Shown one piece after another: positions 1 to 8,788 of a stretch of DNA of 64,000 nt (position 1 is its first letter; every line of letters starts with the position of its first letter). The stretch covers positions 1,674,001 to 1,738,000 of the forward strand of contig NZ_CP059851.1 of NCBI RefSeq assembly GCF_014117445.1. The letters run 5' to 3'. The stretch is from Sandaracinobacteroides saxicola. GTDB lineage: Bacteria > Pseudomonadota > Alphaproteobacteria > Sphingomonadales > Sphingomonadaceae. The position numbers and the translations under genes are program-made. A model generated the notes under the pieces. The model saw only the letters and a program-made list of their open reading frames with translations, searched no databases and was not told the DNA's origin.

Positions 1-1
1 A

Positions 2-439
2 TGGCATCTCCTGGTGCTGCTGGGTGGCGGTTTGGCGCTGGCCGAGGCGATCAAAGCCACCGACCTGTCGCAATGGCTGCAACTGCAATTCGCCGGCGCG
101 ACCGCGCTGTCGCCTTTCGTGCAGCTTGCCGTGCTGGCGCTGGCGACGCTGTTCGTCACGGAGTTCGTGACCAACACGGCGACGGTCTCGGCGTTCCTGC
201 CCGCCACCGTCGCGCTCGCGGGGTCGGGCCATATTGATCCGGTGACGCTGGGCATGGTCACCGCCTTTGCCGCCAACTGGGGCTTCATGATGCCCGCGGG
301 CACGCCCTCGCTCGCGCTCGCCTATGGCACCGGCCGACTGACCGTGCCGCAGATGGCCTGGTCCGGCTTCTTCATGGACGCGGGCGGCGTGCTGCTGATC
401 CTGGCGGTGGTGCTGGGGGTGGGGGCGGTGGTGTTGTGA
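2..439 (+). CDS. SLC13/DASS-family anion permease, C-terminal part
   Basis: This is the last 145 or so codons of an inner-membrane transporter; the 5' end lies outside the window, so the in-frame GTG at 14 is not a real start. It resembles the second half of divalent anion:sodium symporters: a glycine-rich helix (LLGGGLALAEAI), then a TEFVTNTATVSAFLPATVAL-type segment matching the second SNT signature, then two hydrophobic helices ending at VLGVGAVVL. Such carriers import dicarboxylates, sulfate or related anions. The substrate cannot be read from this fragment. It is followed by a short gap and a convergent VOC gene. Confidence 0.8.
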   Translation, partial: WHLLVLLGGGLALAEAIKATDLSQWLQLQFAGATALSPFVQLAVLALATLFVTEFVTNTATVSAFLPATVALAGSGHIDPVTLGMVTAFAANWGFMMPAGTPSLALAYGTGRLTVPQMAWSGFFMDAGGVLLILAVVLGVGAVVL

Positions 440-521
440 CGCGGGGTAAGGACAGCCAGCGTGGTGGCGTGTGCCCGTCCAACGACTTTTGAGGCATTCG
501 GGGAAACCGTGACAGAGGGCG

Positions 522-899
522 CTAAGCGGCGGCGAATGTGAGCGCCTCAATCTTGTTGCCGTCTGGATCTCGAACAAAAGCGGCATAGTAATGCCGGTCA
601 TACTCTGGTCGAATCCCTGGCGTCCCCTCGGCTTTGCCGCCGTTCGCCACTGCCACTTCGAAGAAGGCATCCACCGTTGAGCGCCTCTCGACTTCAAATG
701 CGACATGAACGCCATTGCCCACCGTCGCAGGCAGTCCGTTGGCGGGCATGTTCAGGCTGAAGACCGTGATGCCGGCACCGTAGCCGACCGCTTCATCAAC
801 TTCGAGCGTGCAGCGCAAACCAAGCTCTTGCATCACCGGCGTGTAAAAAGCCTTCGCCCGCTTCAAGTTGGTCGTGCCAAGCGAAACATGATGCAGCAT
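522..899 (-). CDS. VOC family (glyoxalase/bleomycin resistance-like) protein
   Basis: A 125-residue single-domain protein of the vicinal oxygen chelate fold. It begins MLHHVSLGTTNLKRAKAFY, the usual first beta-alpha unit of the family, and ends with RDPDGNKIEAL, the typical last strand with a conserved glutamate that often binds metal. Family members include dioxygenases, isomerases and antibiotic-binding proteins, and this small stand-alone form has no assignable substrate. It is convergent with the permease and separated by about 100 bases from the xylanase end, so it is probably its own transcription unit. Confidence 0.85.
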   Translation of the reverse strand: MLHHVSLGTTNLKRAKAFYTPVMQELGLRCTLEVDEAVGYGAGITVFSLNMPANGLPATVGNGVHVAFEVERRSTVDAFFEVAVANGGKAEGTPGIRPEYDRHYYAAFVRDPDGNKIEALTFAAA

Positions 900-1004
900 C
901 CCCGTTCAACACCCATCGCCAAGACGCGTTCCAACCGGCCTCCGCTCAACTGACATTCCGAGCAAAGCAGGACGCCCCGAAGTCCCTGACCAACCCGCCA
1001 CCAT

Positions 1005-2813
1005 CTATGGCAACACCACCATCACCCCCGCGGCGGTCAGGCCCAGCGGGATGTCGACCGTCCGCACCACCCGCTTGCCGCCCTTTGCCACGGCGATCTC
1101 ATATCGCCCCTGAAAGGCAGGCGTCGCGTACGTCCCGCGCGCACCGGTCATGCCCTCGGTGTTGGTCCACCATTTGCCGAACACCAGCTTCCTGTATTCG
1201 GCCAGCGCGGGACGTTCCGACCAGTCCTCGCGGAAGAAGGCGCCGCGCGGGCGCCAATGCTGCTTCGCCCAGAAGCCCCAGCTCTGATAGCCCACGACAT
1301 TGGGGTGGCTGTACAACACGATCAGATAGTCGCGCGTGAAATCGGCCTGGAGCTTTTCGTCGGCGGTATCCATGTCGAACTCGGTGGCGCGGATCTTCAC
1401 CCCCAGCTTCGCATAGAGGTCGAAGGTCTTGAGGATGCGCGCCGGCGGGCTGGGTAGGTTCGACATGTGCGACTGGATGCCGACACCATCGACGTCGGCG
1501 CCCGCCGCCCGCAGCTCCTTCACCGTTTCGATCGCGCTCTGCACGAACACCGGCCGGTTGACATAATCATGCCCCGCCGCCTCGTTCAGGTAGAGCGGCG
1601 CATGCGGCAGCACGCGGCGCGCCTCCTTGAACCAGTCGGCCATGATGCCCCGTCCGAACAGCTTCATCAGGTCGTTGTTGAGATAGGGCTCGTTCAGCAC
1701 GTCCCATTCGTCGATCAGCCCCGCCGTCGTGGCGGTGATGTCGGCGATATGCGCGGTGACGCGACCTGGGATCGTGTCCTGCTGCGGCGTGTCCCTCAGC
1801 CCCTTGATGCCTGCGGGCAGGTTCTTCCACCCCGGCCAGACGAGGACATGGCCGCGGACGTAGAGATCGTTGCGCTTCAGCCAGCGCAGCCCCTCGAGCG
1901 TCTTGTCGCGCCCGGTCACCCAGTCCCAGTCGCCTTCCCAGCCGGGCCATTTGGTCTCATTCTCGGTCGAGACCGCGTTGTAGAGTTCAAGGATCTTCGC
2001 GCGATATCTTTCGCTGTCGGCATCGGTGCCGGTAATCATCTTCATCGCCACCGAGGAGCCGAACTGGAAGGCGTGGCGTTTCATCCGCACCTGCACCGTC
2101 GCGTCCGGCACCGGCCTGCCGTCCGACCCCACCACGGACACGGTGAGCGCGGCGCGACGCAGCGCCAGGATGCGCGCCTCGGCGTCCTTGCGCCACGCCG
2201 CCCCGGCTTCGCGCCCTTCATAGGTGAACTCGGTTTTCGGCAGTGCATCGGCGCTGACCCCGTCGGCGAAGGTCAACACCTCGACGCCGCCGATTTCGAT
2301 CGTCTGCGCGCGGTTGCCGGTCATGAAGATCACTTCGGCATTGCCCAGCGGCAGCTCGCCGCCCGCGACAAAGGGAAAGCTGAACTGCTGCCAGCCGGCA
2401 TTGGCGCCCGCTTCCAGCTCCAGCGACTTCGCCCGGTCTCCGTCGGTGCGCGCGATCGCAAGCCGGATCAGCCCGACGCCGGTCTCGTCGGCGGTCTCGG
2501 TGCAGCGCGCCCAGAAGCGCACCAGCCCCGCCTGCCCCGCCTTCATCGGCGCCGCCAGGGTCATCCGCGTCTCGACCCCCCAAGAACCGACGACATGAAC
2601 ATCGGTCCTGATGTGCAGCGCTCTCGAGAACGCGGCATGTTTGGCCGGCACGATGGTCAGCGTGCCCTTGCCGCCCCGCTGCTCGGTCTTGCGCGCGCCC
2701 AGAAACAGTTCGGGTGTCATCGCGGTCGCCGCCACCGGCGGCAGCGGACGGTCGGCCTGCGCCAGCGCGGGGCTGGCGAGACACAGCGTAAAGGCGACCA
2801 GAAATGCCCTCAT
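1005..2813 (-). CDS. Secreted GH10 endo-1,4-beta-xylanase with N-terminal beta-sandwich domain
   Basis: Hydrolyses internal beta-1,4-xylosyl bonds, outside the cytoplasm. The start at 2813 gives a signal peptide (MRAFLVAFTLCLASPALAQ) and an ATGA overlap with the upstream dehydrogenase; an upstream ATG at 2867 would add 18 residues without signal character. Residues about 35-190 look like a carbohydrate-binding beta-sandwich. The GH10 barrel follows, with the acid/base glutamate in WDVLNEPY (about E375) and the nucleophile in ATEFDMD (about E478), plus HVLVWPGW. At 602 residues it is longer than a bare GH10 domain because of the N-terminal module. It is the last gene of the minus-strand oxidase-RraA-dehydrogenase-xylanase operon. 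Confidence 0.92.
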   Translation of the reverse strand: MRAFLVAFTLCLASPALAQADRPLPPVAATAMTPELFLGARKTEQRGGKGTLTIVPAKHAAFSRALHIRTDVHVVGSWGVETRMTLAAPMKAGQAGLVRFWARCTETADETGVGLIRLAIARTDGDRAKSLELEAGANAGWQQFSFPFVAGGELPLGNAEVIFMTGNRAQTIEIGGVEVLTFADGVSADALPKTEFTYEGREAGAAWRKDAEARILALRRAALTVSVVGSDGRPVPDATVQVRMKRHAFQFGSSVAMKMITGTDADSERYRAKILELYNAVSTENETKWPGWEGDWDWVTGRDKTLEGLRWLKRNDLYVRGHVLVWPGWKNLPAGIKGLRDTPQQDTIPGRVTAHIADITATTAGLIDEWDVLNEPYLNNDLMKLFGRGIMADWFKEARRVLPHAPLYLNEAAGHDYVNRPVFVQSAIETVKELRAAGADVDGVGIQSHMSNLPSPPARILKTFDLYAKLGVKIRATEFDMDTADEKLQADFTRDYLIVLYSHPNVVGYQSWGFWAKQHWRPRGAFFREDWSERPALAEYRKLVFGKWWTNTEGMTGARGTYATPAFQGRYEIAVAKGGKRVVRTVDIPLGLTAAGVMVVLP

Positions 2814-3646
2814 GCCGATGCTCCCGTCACCCATTCGAGCGCCTTGTCGCCGCCCAGATAGGGCCATTCGGACACGAGGCTGGTGTCCACGCCCGCGGCC
2901 TTCAGCGCCTCCAGATGATCCTCGGCATCATCCTGCGGTGCATAGCCGATCAGACGCGCCACCGGGTCATCGATGCGCGTGCGGGTATTGCCGGAAACCC
3001 CCCAGATCATGCGATAGCCGCTTTCGCTCCAGCGCAGGCAACGATCCACCAGCCGCGCGGCATCGTCGGGGCTGAGCCACAACCGCAGGTCGCGCGCGTT
3101 GACCGGCGCCGGCTTGTAGCAGGCGATCCGCCAGGAAAAGGCGATCCACCTGTTCGCCTCGGCCTCGGCACGCAGCAGCGCCTCGCCGAACGCCTTCGAC
3201 ACGCCGTAAAGCCCCGCCGGGCGCGGATCGAGATCCGGCGACAACAGCGTATCCGCCGGATGCAGCGCGCACATCTGGTTCGAACTGGCATAGATCACGG
3301 TCGACACACCGGCCCGTTTCGCCGCCTGGAACACATTGTAGGTGCCGGAGAAGTTGCGTCGTTCGATGGTCGGCCAGTCGATATCGCGCGGATGGCCGCC
3401 GCAATGCACCAGCGCGCGACAGCCCGCCATCGCCGCGGCCATGCGGTCCTGGTCATTGAGGTCGCATTGGGTGAAGCGCGCGATGTCGGCATCGGTGGGC
3501 ACGGCAATGTCGCTGTGGCGGATGGCATAGCCCGCGGCCCCCAGCCGTTCCCGCAACGCCCCACCGATGCGGCCGGCGCTGCCGGTGATGAACACGTCGC
3601 CGGGCGGAACGCCGCCCGCGCCCAGGCCCAGCCGGTCCATGCTCAT
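2810..3646 (-). CDS. NAD(P)-dependent epimerase/dehydratase family, uronate dehydrogenase-like
   Basis: A 278-residue extended short-chain dehydrogenase. The Rossmann motif GSAGRIG lies at 22-28, a serine-rich strand (YASSN) at about 119-123 and the catalytic YGVSK with Tyr147 and Lys151. The layout (FITGSAGRIG, CDLNDQDRM, HCGGHP) fits uronate dehydrogenases, which oxidise D-glucuronate or D-galacturonate to the aldaro-lactone. Between a xylanase and an RraA-like gene this suggests removal of (methyl)glucuronate side groups of xylan. The family call is firm, the substrate is inferred. Start and stop overlap both neighbours by four bases. Confidence 0.82.
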   Translation of the reverse strand: MSMDRLGLGAGGVPPGDVFITGSAGRIGGALRERLGAAGYAIRHSDIAVPTDADIARFTQCDLNDQDRMAAAMAGCRALVHCGGHPRDIDWPTIERRNFSGTYNVFQAAKRAGVSTVIYASSNQMCALHPADTLLSPDLDPRPAGLYGVSKAFGEALLRAEAEANRWIAFSWRIACYKPAPVNARDLRLWLSPDDAARLVDRCLRWSESGYRMIWGVSGNTRTRIDDPVARLIGYAPQDDAEDHLEALKAAGVDTSLVSEWPYLGGDKALEWVTGASA

Positions 3647-4386
3647 TCCTCCCCGAACGGCATCGGATTCTGCGCCTTGTACGCGGCGTAGAGCCGCAGC
3701 GCCTCCTCCTTCGCGGGATAGAAATCGGTCACCTTCGCCCCCGCCAGGATATGGGCCTGGGCAAAGGATTCATAATGCTCCATCCGCAGCGCCTCCGGCA
3801 GGATGTCATCGACATATTCCAGCGGGATGACCATCACGCCGTCGCCGTCGCCCAGCATCACATCGCCCGGATAGACCGGCACGCCGCCGCAGCCGATCGG
3901 CACGTTCAGCTCCACGCCATGCTGCCGGGTCAGGTTGGTCGGCGCCGAACGCGATGCGACATAGATCGGCAGGTCGAGCGTCGCGGCATAATCCGAATCG
4001 CGGATGCCCGCGTCCGATACGAACCCTTCGCAGCCACGTGACTGAAGGCGCGAGGCAAGGATGCCGCCAAGCGACGCCGAGGTCGGATCGCGGTGGCAAT
4101 CCATCACGAACACATCCCCCGGTCCGACGCTCTCGACCCCCACACGCTGGGGATGTTTGGGATCGCGGAAGATTTCGCGCTGGTCGATATCCTCGCGCGC
4201 CGGAATGTGGCGCAGCGTGAACGCCTGCCCCACCATCGGCCGGCGATGCTCGGTCAGGCGGAAGACACCCTGGATGAACTGGTTGCGCAGCCCCCGCGCG
4301 TGCAGGATCGTCGCGACCGTGGCGGTCGAGATCGTCTTCAGCTTCGCGCGGGTGAGTTCGTCGATGCGGCGGTAGGGGATGGTCAC
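3643..4386 (-). CDS. RraA-like family protein (possible aldolase or decarboxylase in sugar acid catabolism)
   Basis: 247 residues with a GTG start that overlaps the preceding oxidase stop (GTGA). The core GDVFVMDCHR...GCEGFVSDAGIRD matches the RraA/HMG-aldolase fold, in which the final Arg-Asp pair binds metal and substrate; the downstream PVYPGDVMLGDGDGVMVIP is also typical. The N-terminal extension makes it longer than E. coli RraA (about 160 residues), as in homologues found in sugar-acid gene clusters. Those are often annotated as RNase E regulators, but the operon partners here favour a metabolic enzyme acting on a keto-deoxy sugar acid. The exact reaction is unknown. Confidence 0.75.
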   Translation of the reverse strand: MTIPYRRIDELTRAKLKTISTATVATILHARGLRNQFIQGVFRLTEHRRPMVGQAFTLRHIPAREDIDQREIFRDPKHPQRVGVESVGPGDVFVMDCHRDPTSASLGGILASRLQSRGCEGFVSDAGIRDSDYAATLDLPIYVASRSAPTNLTRQHGVELNVPIGCGGVPVYPGDVMLGDGDGVMVIPLEYVDDILPEALRMEHYESFAQAHILAGAKVTDFYPAKEEALRLYAAYKAQNPMPFGEE

Positions 4387-5801
4387 TGCGATGTCTCCTG
4401 ATCGAAGCGGAAGATCTTGCCGGGATTGAGGATGTTGTGGGGATCGAGCGCCTGCTTGATCCGCCGCATCAGCGCGACGGCCTCGCTGCCCAGCTCGTCG
4501 ACCAGCTTGTCCTGCTTGCCCAGACCGATGCCATGCTCGCCGGTACAGGTGCCATCCATCGCCAGCGCGCGCGCCACCAGCCGGTCGTTCAGCTCGCGCG
4601 CCTGGGCGATCTCCGCTTCATTATCGGGGTCGACGGTCAGGAAGACATGGAAATTGCCATCGCCGACATGGCCGACGATCGGCGCAACGATCCCCGCCGC
4701 CGCGATATCGGCATGCGTTTCAACCAGGCATTCGGTCAGCCGCGCGATCGGCACACAGACATCGGTAACGATCAGCCGGGAGCCCGGCCGCAGCCCCTGC
4801 GCGGCATGATAGGCATGATGCCGCGCCGCCCACAGCCGGTTGCGATCCTCGGTCCGCAGCGCCCATTCGAAGCCCCATCCGCCATTGGCTTCGGTCAGCA
4901 TGGCGACGGTTTCGGCCTGTTCCCTCACGCCCGCCTCGCTGCCGTGAAACTCGAACAACAGGCTGGGACGCTCCGCGAAGCCGGTTTTGCTGTAGGCGTT
5001 GACCGCGCCGACCATCGCCGCGTCCAGGATCTCGACCCGCGCCACCGGCACACCGATCTGCAGGATTTCCACCACCGAACGCACCGCGCCGTCGAGGCTG
5101 TCGAACGCCACGCTGGCGGCGGCGATCTTTTCCGGTTGACCGTGCAGGCGCAGGCCGATTTCGGTGACGATGCCCAGCGTCCCCTCTGAACCGACGAACA
5201 GCCGCGTCAGGTCATAACCGGCCGAGGATTTGCGGGCACGGCGCGCGGTGCGGACCACGCTGCCGTCGGCGGTGACCACCGTCAGCCACAGCACATTGTC
5301 GCGCATCGTGCCATAGCGCACGGCGTTGGTCCCCGAAGCGCGGGTTGCGACCATGCCGCCGATGGTGGCGTTGGCGCCCGGATCGATGGGGAAGAACAGC
5401 CCGGCGTCGCGCAGGTGCGCGTTCAGCGCCTCGCGCGTGACCCCCGGCTGCACCGCGCAATCCATGTCGGCATCGTTGACGGCAAGGATCGCATCCATCG
5501 CCGTCAGGTCCAGCGTCACCCCACCGGCGACCGCCGCGACATTGCCTTCCAGCGAGCTGCCCGCGCCAAAGGCAATCAACGGCACGCGCTGCATGGCGCA
5601 AAGCCGGACGACCGCCTGCACCTCCGCCGTCGAACGGGGGAAGACCACCGCATCGGGCGGCATGTCGGCATGGAACGCCTCACCGCGCCCATGCGCCAGC
5701 CGGACCGCGGATGATCGCGTGAAGCGCTCACCCAGGAGCGATTCGAGGGCATCGAGCGCCACCCCATGGCGATCTCCGTCGTGAACCCCTTCCCCAAGCA
5801 C
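4383..5801 (-). CDS. FAD-linked oxidase, GlcD/D-lactate dehydrogenase type
   Basis: An FAD-dependent 2-hydroxyacid dehydrogenase of the vanillyl-alcohol-oxidase superfamily. The PCMH FAD-binding domain contains GAGSSLEGN; the C-terminal domain carries HVGDGNFHVFL and GEHGIGLGK, the metal- and substrate-binding signatures. The open frame continues upstream to 5888, but that start would put the palindromic operator at 5827-5841 inside the gene. The GTG at 5801 has AAGGG eight bases upstream and lies 26 bases from the operator, so I prefer it. First gene of the four-gene minus-strand operon. Substrate is likely an aldonate, lactate or glycolate-type acid; not determinable from sequence. Confidence 0.82.
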   Translation of the reverse strand: MLGEGVHDGDRHGVALDALESLLGERFTRSSAVRLAHGRGEAFHADMPPDAVVFPRSTAEVQAVVRLCAMQRVPLIAFGAGSSLEGNVAAVAGGVTLDLTAMDAILAVNDADMDCAVQPGVTREALNAHLRDAGLFFPIDPGANATIGGMVATRASGTNAVRYGTMRDNVLWLTVVTADGSVVRTARRARKSSAGYDLTRLFVGSEGTLGIVTEIGLRLHGQPEKIAAASVAFDSLDGAVRSVVEILQIGVPVARVEILDAAMVGAVNAYSKTGFAERPSLLFEFHGSEAGVREQAETVAMLTEANGGWGFEWALRTEDRNRLWAARHHAYHAAQGLRPGSRLIVTDVCVPIARLTECLVETHADIAAAGIVAPIVGHVGDGNFHVFLTVDPDNEAEIAQARELNDRLVARALAMDGTCTGEHGIGLGKQDKLVDELGSEAVALMRRIKQALDPHNILNPGKIFRFDQETSQ

Positions 5802-5814
5802 GTGATTTGCCCTT

Positions 5815-5841
5815 ACCAATTTACGGATTGGTTTTACCAAT
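5815..5841. promoter_or_regulatory. Candidate operator between divergent sugar-catabolism genes
   Basis: ATTGGT-TTT-ACCAAT at 5827-5841 is a perfect 6+6 inverted repeat, preceded by another ACCAAT half-site at 5815-5820. It lies between the oxidase operon (minus) and the beta-helix gene (plus). The same palindrome, longer, occurs at 11552-11568. The TTGGTnnnACCAA form resembles sites of GntR-type sugar-acid regulators; the regulator itself is not in this window. Confidence 0.65.
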
Positions 5842-5915
5842 TGACATATCCGTCCGGGATTGGGAAGCTGCTTTTCGACAATCGGCAAAGGGAGGTGGGG
5901 GTGCGGGAGGTCTGG

Positions 5916-7592
5916 ATGCCACGCGGATCAAGGCACATCGTCCGTGCGCTGGCAATGGCGGCGGTGCCGGTGCTCGCGCCGGCTTTCGCCGCGGCGCCCC
6001 CCGCGCCACCCGCGGTCGCCCAGGATGGGCCGACGTCGCTGAACGGCAATGTCTTCGACGTTCGGATCGACGAGGTGGTGACCGGCAGCATCGGGGCAAA
6101 AAGCCGGACCGGTGCACCGCTGCGCTACGCCATCGGTGTCAGGCCGATCCATGGCACCGTCACCATTCCCGACCCCGGCGCGGACCGCTTCATCTATACC
6201 CCCGCCCGTGGCCGCGTCGGCTCGGACCGTTTCGGCATCACCGCAACCGACGGCCGGGGGACCACCCAGACGAAGGTCATCGTCAACACCAACTACGCCG
6301 CCACCCATCGCACCTGGTATGTCGATGCCGCGACCGGCAACGACGGCAACGACGGCGCCAGCGAGACGCGCGCCTTCGCCACCATCGCCGCCGCCCATGC
6401 GGTGACCCGGCCGGGCGACACCGTGCTGATCAAGAACGGCACCTACACGGAACGCGGCAACGAAGGTGTCGTCCACATCACCCGGTCAGGTGCGCCGGGG
6501 GCGATGATCACCTACAAGGCCTTCCCCGGACACCGGCCGGTGCTGACGGCGAAAACCGCGTGGAACCATGTCCTCATCACCGCCTCCTACATCCGCGTCG
6601 AGGGGCTGGAGATCGCCGGCAATGCGGCGAATGTCGACATCGCCGATTCGAACAGGGTCTATGAACGCTTCCTCAAGCCCGAGACCCGTACCTGGGGTCC
6701 TGAAACCAGCTTCGTCAACACCAATGGCATCGGCATCCGCCCGCCCAACCAGAATGACCCCTTGTTCGACCGGATCACGCCGCGCTTCATCGAGATCGTG
6801 GACAATCACATCCATCATGTGCCCGGCGGCGGCATCGCCACGGATCAGGCCGACCATATCCTGATCGCCAACAACCGCGTGCACGATACCGCCTATCGCA
6901 GCATTTTCGCGAACAGCGGCATCTCGATCTTCCATCCGCAGGATACCGGCGCCGACACGGGGACATACAAGAACATCGTCATCGGCAACATCGCCTGGCG
7001 CAATCGCGTGGAGGTGAAGTGGTTCCAGTTCCAGCGTCTGTCCGATGGCAATGGCATCATCGTCGACGACACGATGAACAGGCAGATCAAGGGCAGCCCC
7101 TACAACGGCCGCACGCTGGTGGCGAACAACATCGTCTTCGAAAACGGTGGCGCCGGCATCCAGGCGTTCAGCAGCACCAACGTCGACATCTTCCACAACA
7201 CCGCCTGGCACAACACGACAACGCCCGAGCTGGACTGGGGCCAGATCCTCGCGCGCACCTCGATAAACATCCGCATCCTCAACAACATCATCGTCGCTGC
7301 CGACGGCGAGCGTGTGAACGAGGACGACCGCAACCAGGCGGTGACCTATGACCACAACATCTATTTCGGCGGGCGCAAGCCCGACGCGATGGGGCCGAAC
7401 GACTGCATCATCGATCCGATGCTGGTGGCGCCCGGGCGAAAGGACTTCGCGCTGCAGCCGGGATCGCCGGCCATCGACAGTGGCTATCCGCTGAAATCCG
7501 TTACCACCGACATTCTCGGACGGACGCGGCCGCTGGGCGCCGGGCCGGATATTGGCGCCTTCGAGACAAAGCCGCGGCAGGCCACCCCATGA
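5916..7592 (+). CDS. Secreted right-handed parallel beta-helix protein (polysaccharide lyase/epimerase-like)
   Basis: A 558-residue exported protein. ATG at 5916 has GGAGG five bases upstream and gives a signal peptide with hydrophobic core AMAAVPVLAPAFAAA; a GTG at 5901 is possible. Residues about 50-130 form an Ig/cadherin-like module (FIYTPARGRVGSDRFGI). From about 140, TWYVDAATGNDGNDGAS begins a DUF1565-like beta-helix with many NNIV/NNRV turns, and the end (SPAIDSGYP, GPDIGAFE) is the typical closing cap. Such proteins include pectate lyases, but no specific catalytic signature was recognised. Overlaps the next gene by four bases (ATGA). Confidence 0.8.
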   Translation: MPRGSRHIVRALAMAAVPVLAPAFAAAPPAPPAVAQDGPTSLNGNVFDVRIDEVVTGSIGAKSRTGAPLRYAIGVRPIHGTVTIPDPGADRFIYTPARGRVGSDRFGITATDGRGTTQTKVIVNTNYAATHRTWYVDAATGNDGNDGASETRAFATIAAAHAVTRPGDTVLIKNGTYTERGNEGVVHITRSGAPGAMITYKAFPGHRPVLTAKTAWNHVLITASYIRVEGLEIAGNAANVDIADSNRVYERFLKPETRTWGPETSFVNTNGIGIRPPNQNDPLFDRITPRFIEIVDNHIHHVPGGGIATDQADHILIANNRVHDTAYRSIFANSGISIFHPQDTGADTGTYKNIVIGNIAWRNRVEVKWFQFQRLSDGNGIIVDDTMNRQIKGSPYNGRTLVANNIVFENGGAGIQAFSSTNVDIFHNTAWHNTTTPELDWGQILARTSINIRILNNIIVAADGERVNEDDRNQAVTYDHNIYFGGRKPDAMGPNDCIIDPMLVAPGRKDFALQPGSPAIDSGYPLKSVTTDILGRTRPLGAGPDIGAFETKPRQATP

Positions 7593-8788
7593 AAATCACC
7601 GCCATTACCCCTTATCTGATGCAGGCCGGCGCGCCAGGCGAGACCGCGTGGAGCGCCGCCGGCATGAGTTCGGCGGGCAGCCGGCACTGGTGTTTCGTGA
7701 AGGTCGAGACCGACACCGGTGTTCACGGCATCGGTGAAGGCAGCGGCTGGCCCAAAGTCGTCGCAACCGCCATCGCCGACCTCGCCACCCTGCTGATCGG
7801 CCAGGATGCGCGCGACATCGATCGGCTGTGGCATCGCATGTTCGTGGCGCAGATGGGCCATGGCCGGACCGGCGTGGTCGGCGCCGGCGCCATCGGCGCG
7901 ATCGACATGGCATTGTGGGACCTGAACGCCAAGGCGCTGGGCGTGCCGCTGCACCGCCTGCTGGGCGGCAGGTTCCGCGACCGCGTCCGGGCCTATGTGC
8001 ATGCCAGCTCGGTCGAAACCGCGCGAGACGCCGTGGCACAAGGCTTCACCGCGGTGAAGGCCGGCAACCCGCGCGACGCGCAGGCCAAGGTCGCGGCGCT
8101 GCGCACGGCGCTCGGCCCCGGCATCGACATCGCGGTCGACCTGCACGGCCCGCCGTGGCTGACCGCGCCCGACGCCATCCGGCTCGCCCGCGCACTGGAA
8201 CCCCATGACCTGCTGTTCCTGGAGGAACCGGTCGCACCCGAGGATCTCGACGGGTTGCGCCGCGTCCGCGCCGCGACCGGGCTGCCGCTGGCGGCCGGGG
8301 AGCGCCTGTCGCTGCTCTGGGGCTTCCGCACGCTGATCGGCGAAGGGCTGGTCGACATCGTCCAGCCCGACACCGGTCGCGTCGGCGGCCTCACCCAGTT
8401 GCGCAAGATCGCCGCGCTCGCCGAAGCGCATTTCATCCAGGTCGCCCCGCATTCGGGCACCTTGGGGCCGGTTGCCGAATTCGCGGCGATCCACTTCCTT
8501 GCCTCCATTCCCAACGCGCTGATCCATGAGCGCTTCCTGACCGACTGGCCGGGGCGGCAGGCGATCCTGACCCACAGCCTGGAAACGGTGGACGGCCACA
8601 TGCTCGTCCCCGACCGGCCGGGTCTCGGCACGGACCTCCTGCTGGACGAGATCGCCCGGCATCCACCCGGCACCAACATCGCCGCCGACAGCGCGAAACA
8701 TCGCGGCAGCTACGAAGCCGGCACCGCCGACGAAGGCCTCTACACCCAGCCACGGCGCGCTCGGGCGGCCTTCTTCACTCCAGAATAG
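7589..8788 (+). CDS. Mandelate racemase/muconate lactonizing-type sugar-acid dehydratase
   Basis: A 399-residue enolase-superfamily enzyme. Visible active-site residues are Lys157 in FTAVKAG, metal ligands Asp184 (DLHG), Glu212 (FLEEPVAPED) and Glu238 (AAGERL), and His288 in QVAPHSGTLGP. This set fits acid-sugar dehydratases such as galactonate, arabinonate or glucarate-type dehydratases, which remove water to give 2-keto-3-deoxy acids. The neighbouring lactonase and uronate dehydrogenase-like genes support an aldonate or aldarate substrate. Translationally coupled to the beta-helix gene and convergent with the lactonase, with a 14-base tail overlap. Confidence 0.85.
   Translation: MKITAITPYLMQAGAPGETAWSAAGMSSAGSRHWCFVKVETDTGVHGIGEGSGWPKVVATAIADLATLLIGQDARDIDRLWHRMFVAQMGHGRTGVVGAGAIGAIDMALWDLNAKALGVPLHRLLGGRFRDRVRAYVHASSVETARDAVAQGFTAVKAGNPRDAQAKVAALRTALGPGIDIAVDLHGPPWLTAPDAIRLARALEPHDLLFLEEPVAPEDLDGLRRVRAATGLPLAAGERLSLLWGFRTLIGEGLVDIVQPDTGRVGGLTQLRKIAALAEAHFIQVAPHSGTLGPVAEFAAIHFLASIPNALIHERFLTDWPGRQAILTHSLETVDGHMLVPDRPGLGTDLLLDEIARHPPGTNIAADSAKHRGSYEAGTADEGLYTQPRRARAAFFTPE

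Noticed and set aside
3643-4386. RraA protein as a regulator of RNase E
   Set aside because: It lies in a sugar-acid operon and has an N-terminal extension not found in E. coli RraA, so a metabolic role is more likely.
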